Below are positions 61,114-64,000 of a stretch of DNA of 64,000 nt, in pieces (position 1 is the stretch's first letter; the number at the start of each line of letters is the position of its first letter). Source of the stretch: Cymbidium sinense. Taxonomy: Eukaryota > Streptophyta > Magnoliopsida > Asparagales > Orchidaceae. Position numbers and translations under genes: made by a program. The DNA is taken from positions 9,155,179-9,219,178 of the forward strand of contig CM038228.1 of the NCBI GenBank assembly GCA_021442155.1. Direction: 5' to 3'. The notes beneath the pieces were generated by a model, which was not told the origin of the DNA, searched no databases, and was given only the letters and a program-made list of their open reading frames with translations.

Positions 61114-61479
61114 CTGAAATGAAACTGAAAAAATTATAGGTAAAATTCAAAGTTAAGCACCGTGCATCTTTGTGTCTAGCTATATGCATGCCAGGGAGTA
61201 CTGTGTGGTAAGGCTTTAAGAGTGTAAGGATAGAAGTGGAACAATTTAAATGTACAACAAAAGGAAGAACCCCATATGAGGTATCCATCATATTTAAACA
61301 TGTCTGATTAACTTTTGCAAAAATGTTCTTACCATACTTTCGGATATGGCTTCCCAACAGAAAATAAAAAGAGATGAGGGAAGGGATAGTATGCACGTTT
61401 CAATAAATGAAACCTAAAAGAAATATGTCAATAGAATTAATCCTTTAATCTATAATCACTTGTTCCTTCTAAACATTTC

Positions 61480-61770
61480 CCAAGGGGTGCACATGAACCA
61501 AACATTTGAGAACTGCTTGTGAATCGACTTAATAAGAACTTGCTCATAATCTTTTGAATAAGTAATCAAACAAGCTTGAATATTTCTATAAATACTCGGT
61601 CTATACATGAATAAGCTTGCACAACTTATTGCTCAATCTAACTATGATCATGAATAGCATCTTTTAAAGCTCCTGAACAAATATGCTAAGAAACTCGATT
61701 AAGGCTCGAGATAAAACCAGATTAAGGCACCATATGGTACTCAAAATAAAGCTTGATCTGCAATTAAGTT
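61480..61770 (+). repeat. Short interspersed element, copy 2, diverged
   Basis: It begins 'aaggggtgcacatgaaccaa' and shares 'aagcttgaatatttct', 'aactcgattaaggctcgag' and 'taagcttgcacaac'-type words with the element at 53,236-53,730. It lies between the first visible IPK1 exon and LINE copy 3, most likely inside an IPK1 intron. Confidence 0.45.
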
Positions 61771-61884
61771 AAAACCCAATGTAACAATATAAGTAAAATT
61801 ATAATTTAATTTAAATAAGATAAAATTAAAACATAAATTAAAATTAAATTACTTTATTTATCTAAATATAGATTAAAATTTACT

Positions 61885-63716
61885 TAACTAAATAAATCTA
61901 TACAACAACAACAAGCCTTAATCCCACTAGGTGGGGTCCTACATGAATCCTTCTGCCATTGTGTCTATGTGTCAAATTCTCATTTAATTCAAGTATACTA
62001 AGATCATTTTTATACATCTTAACCAATCTTTTTTGGTCTACCTCTACTTTCTTAACATAGAAATCTAATGCATCTACTCTCTCTAATCGGTTAATGGGAT
62101 GGACGCTTTATGTGGCCCATCTAAGCGACTCTCCTAATCTTATCTACCACTAAAGCTACTCCAACTTTTTCCCAACATACTCATTTTGCATTCTATCTCT
62201 AAGAGTAAACCACTCATCCACTTGAGCATCCTCATCTCGTAACACTTAACTTAGTCTTATGCTTCTCTTTTATTGGCCAACATTGCACCATAAGTCATTG
62301 CGGGTCTTACCACCATCTTATAAAATTTTCCCAAATTTAAGTGGAACTTTTCTATCACATAGGCCGATGCATTCCTCCACTTCAACCATCCAACTTGAAT
62401 TCTACTTCTTAACATCATTTTGTCATTTTGAACAATAGAGCCTAAATCAATCTCACTCTTATTAATGACTTGATCACCTAACACTACCACTAAAACTTCT
62501 ACAACTAAAATTACACTCCATATATTTTAGATCTACTTAAAGAAAACCTTTAGACTCTAAAGTTGACCTCCATAATTCAAGTTTCATGGACTCCTCTCTA
62601 GTCTTATCAACAAAAGAATGTCATCGACAAAAGCATACACCAAGGTACATCTTCTTGTAAATGCCTCGTAGAACATCCATAACTAAAGTAAAAGATAAGG
62701 GTTTAATGTTGATCCTTGATGTAATCCAATGAAATAGGAAAATATTTTGTCAATCCTCCTTGTGTTTGGACACAAGTAACAACTTTAGTATACATATCCT
62801 TAATGACTTGAATATAACCAATATTAACTCATTTTTGTTCTAGAACTCTCCAAAGAACATCTCTTGAGACTTTATCATAAGCTTTTTCTAAATCAATAAA
62901 TATCATATGTAGATCCTTCTTACTTTCTCTATGCTTCTCCATCAAACCTCTTAACAAATGTATAGCATCCATAGTAGATCTACGGCATGAAACTAAAGCG
63001 ATTGTGAGAAACTTACGTATCACATCGTAACTATGCTCAATTACTCTCTCCCATAATTTTAATGTGTACAGACATTAACTTAATTCCTCATAATTTGCAC
63101 ACTCTTGTGCATCACCTTTATTCTTAAATATAGGAACCAACAAACTCTTTCTCCACTCATCAGTATTTTTTAGTCTTTAAAATAACATTAAAAGATTTAT
63201 AAGCCAAGAAATTCATTGATCTCTAAACATTTTCACATCTATTGGAATATTATGGTCCTTTTTTTCCACATTTCATTTTCTTTAAAGCTTCACTAACTTA
63301 CTAATCTGACGATAAAAATAAAATTCTATTTTTGTTTAAGGTATTAAGGTTATAAAATCAATTGTCTTTCAGTTCCCGTTGAAAAGTTTATCAAAATACC
63401 CCATCCACCTATTTTCAATATCTTTTCTAAAAAAACACTTTATTATTTTCATTATCTCACTTGAATTATGTCTTTCTTCTCCTATTTCTTTGGTTGGTAA
63501 CTTATACATACATCTTTCACCTTCTTGATATCTAATATTGTATAAATTCTAAAATTTAAATTTTTCAGTCATCGCTTTCTTAATCTCTACTGAGCCACTT
63601 TATATCTTTCCCAATTCTCCTGAAGTTTTACATCCAAACCAAGTTTTATAACAATGCTTCTTATTTCTTATCTTTTCTTGCACACTCTGACTCCACCACT
63701 AACTAAATAAATCTAT
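61885..63716 (-). mobile_element. RTE-type LINE, copy 3, with exact 17-bp target duplication
   Basis: TAACTAAATAAATCTAT stands at 61,885-61,901 and again at 63,700-63,716, exactly bracketing the body (61,902-63,699, about 1.8 kb). In minus sense the body ends with the shared 3' word (reverse of 'cccactaggtggggtc') and a (TTG)n tail. It is the longest of the three copies and reaches past the reverse transcriptase into the linker before it (WWSQSVQEKIRNKKHCYKTW near 63,690-63,640), but the endonuclease is missing. Small deletions are scattered through it, as in copy 2. Confidence 0.93.
62257..63220 (-). pseudogene. LINE reverse transcriptase, copy 3, broken
   Basis: From 63,023 to 62,829 the frame reads [20 protein letters not shown] and [20 protein letters not shown]. 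Further on, near 62,640-62,600, comes YAFVDDILLLI, which keeps both Asp of the catalytic box, unlike copies 1 and 2. The C-terminal block, with [20 protein letters not shown] and [17 protein letters not shown], ends near 62,257. Frameshifts and small deletions separate these parts, so no functional protein is made. Confidence 0.88.
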
Positions 63717-63768
63717 GTTTATAATTAAATGAAAGATCATTTAATTTTAAAAAAATAATTTAAAATTG

Positions 63769-63769
<1 letters not shown>

Positions 63770-63804
<35 letters not shown>
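63770..63804. repeat. (AT)n microsatellite
   Basis: About 17 AT units, shortly to the right of LINE copy 3. Confidence 0.9.
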
Positions 63805-63809
<5 letters not shown>

Positions 63810-63819
63810 TGTTTTCAAT

Positions 63820-64000
63820 TTAGGGGTTATTTGGTTGCCTAAAAAAAGAATACAATGTAAAAAAAAATGCAGTGTATTTGGATTACTTTAAGGTTGTTTA
63901 GTTGAAAACTCTATAAATACATGAGTTTTTTTTTTGGCAAAATAAATGTAATGTAAAGTATTTTGAAGTTGAGGGCGGTACGTGGCGGCAGCAAACCATA
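63820..64000 (+). repeat. Possible end of a miniature element at the window edge
   Basis: The start 'taggggttatttggttgcct' at 63,822 is a form often seen at ends of plant hAT-like miniature elements, followed by A-rich sequence. The other end lies outside the window, so this is only a suggestion. No IPK1 exon is visible here. Confidence 0.3.

Noticed and set aside
61031..61396. Extending the first visible IPK1 exon upstream as one long exon
   Set aside because: Only the 41 bases from 61,113 match the family; the rest is uncharacteristic, and a good acceptor (tttcatttcag) stands right at 61,114.

Overview
The window is repeat-dense nuclear DNA from a flowering plant. The evidence is an intron-split inositol-pentakisphosphate 2-kinase (IPK1) gene, plant Ty3/gypsy lineages (chromovirus and Tat-like), a Mutator-like element carrying a plant mobile domain, three RTE-type LINE copies, AT-rich intergenic DNA and long (AT)n tracts. 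Species cannot be fixed from sequence alone; a monocot with a mid-sized or large genome would fit, but this is an impression. There is a 100-base assembly gap at 36,820-36,919. I see no tRNA, rRNA, CRISPR or bacterial-type operon. The only gene that still looks functional is IPK1.

Region by region. 1-4,356: right-hand part of a very long LTR-like repeat, followed by a decayed chromovirus integrase/chromodomain (4,420-5,273) and its probable AT-rich LTR (from 5,280). About 9.85-23.74 kb: one Mutator-like element (MULE), read on the minus strand. Its transposase begins at 22,925, is interrupted by a second, inverted copy of the long LTR-like repeat (15,005 to about 22,474), resumes at 15,004 and ends near 12,503. 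Downstream lies a decayed plant-mobile-domain (PMD) gene (11,799 to about 10,818). Tandem arrays with units of about 171 and 185 bp sit before and after the PMD gene, and similar sequence in inverted orientation marks the two ends of the element. 24.54-28.43 kb: a non-coding LTR element whose interior is mostly two arrays with units of about 85 and 80 bp. 29.48-31.79 kb: a large imperfect palindrome whose arms each carry a broken protein-kinase fragment, arranged head to head.

34.56-35.96 kb: RTE LINE copy 1. About 39.78-40.68 kb: a probable Ty1/copia LTR plus primer-binding site. 43.7-49.1 kb: a minus-strand Ty3/gypsy remnant of the Tat type, with RNase H joined to the integrase C-terminus by deletion. 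LINE copy 2 is inserted in it with an exact 15-bp target duplication. Three copies of one unnamed dispersed repeat lie at about 36.4, 49.3 and 57.5 kb, and an inverted pair of another at 50.3-51.96 and 55.36-56.6 kb.

59.02-61.11 kb: the last four exons of IPK1 on the minus strand, with clean splice sites and an unbroken frame. The 5' exons are not in the window. LINE copy 3 (61,902-63,699, exact 17-bp target duplication) lies upstream of the first visible exon, most likely in an intron. Apart from IPK1, the window is a record of nested transposition and decay rather than a set of cooperating genes.
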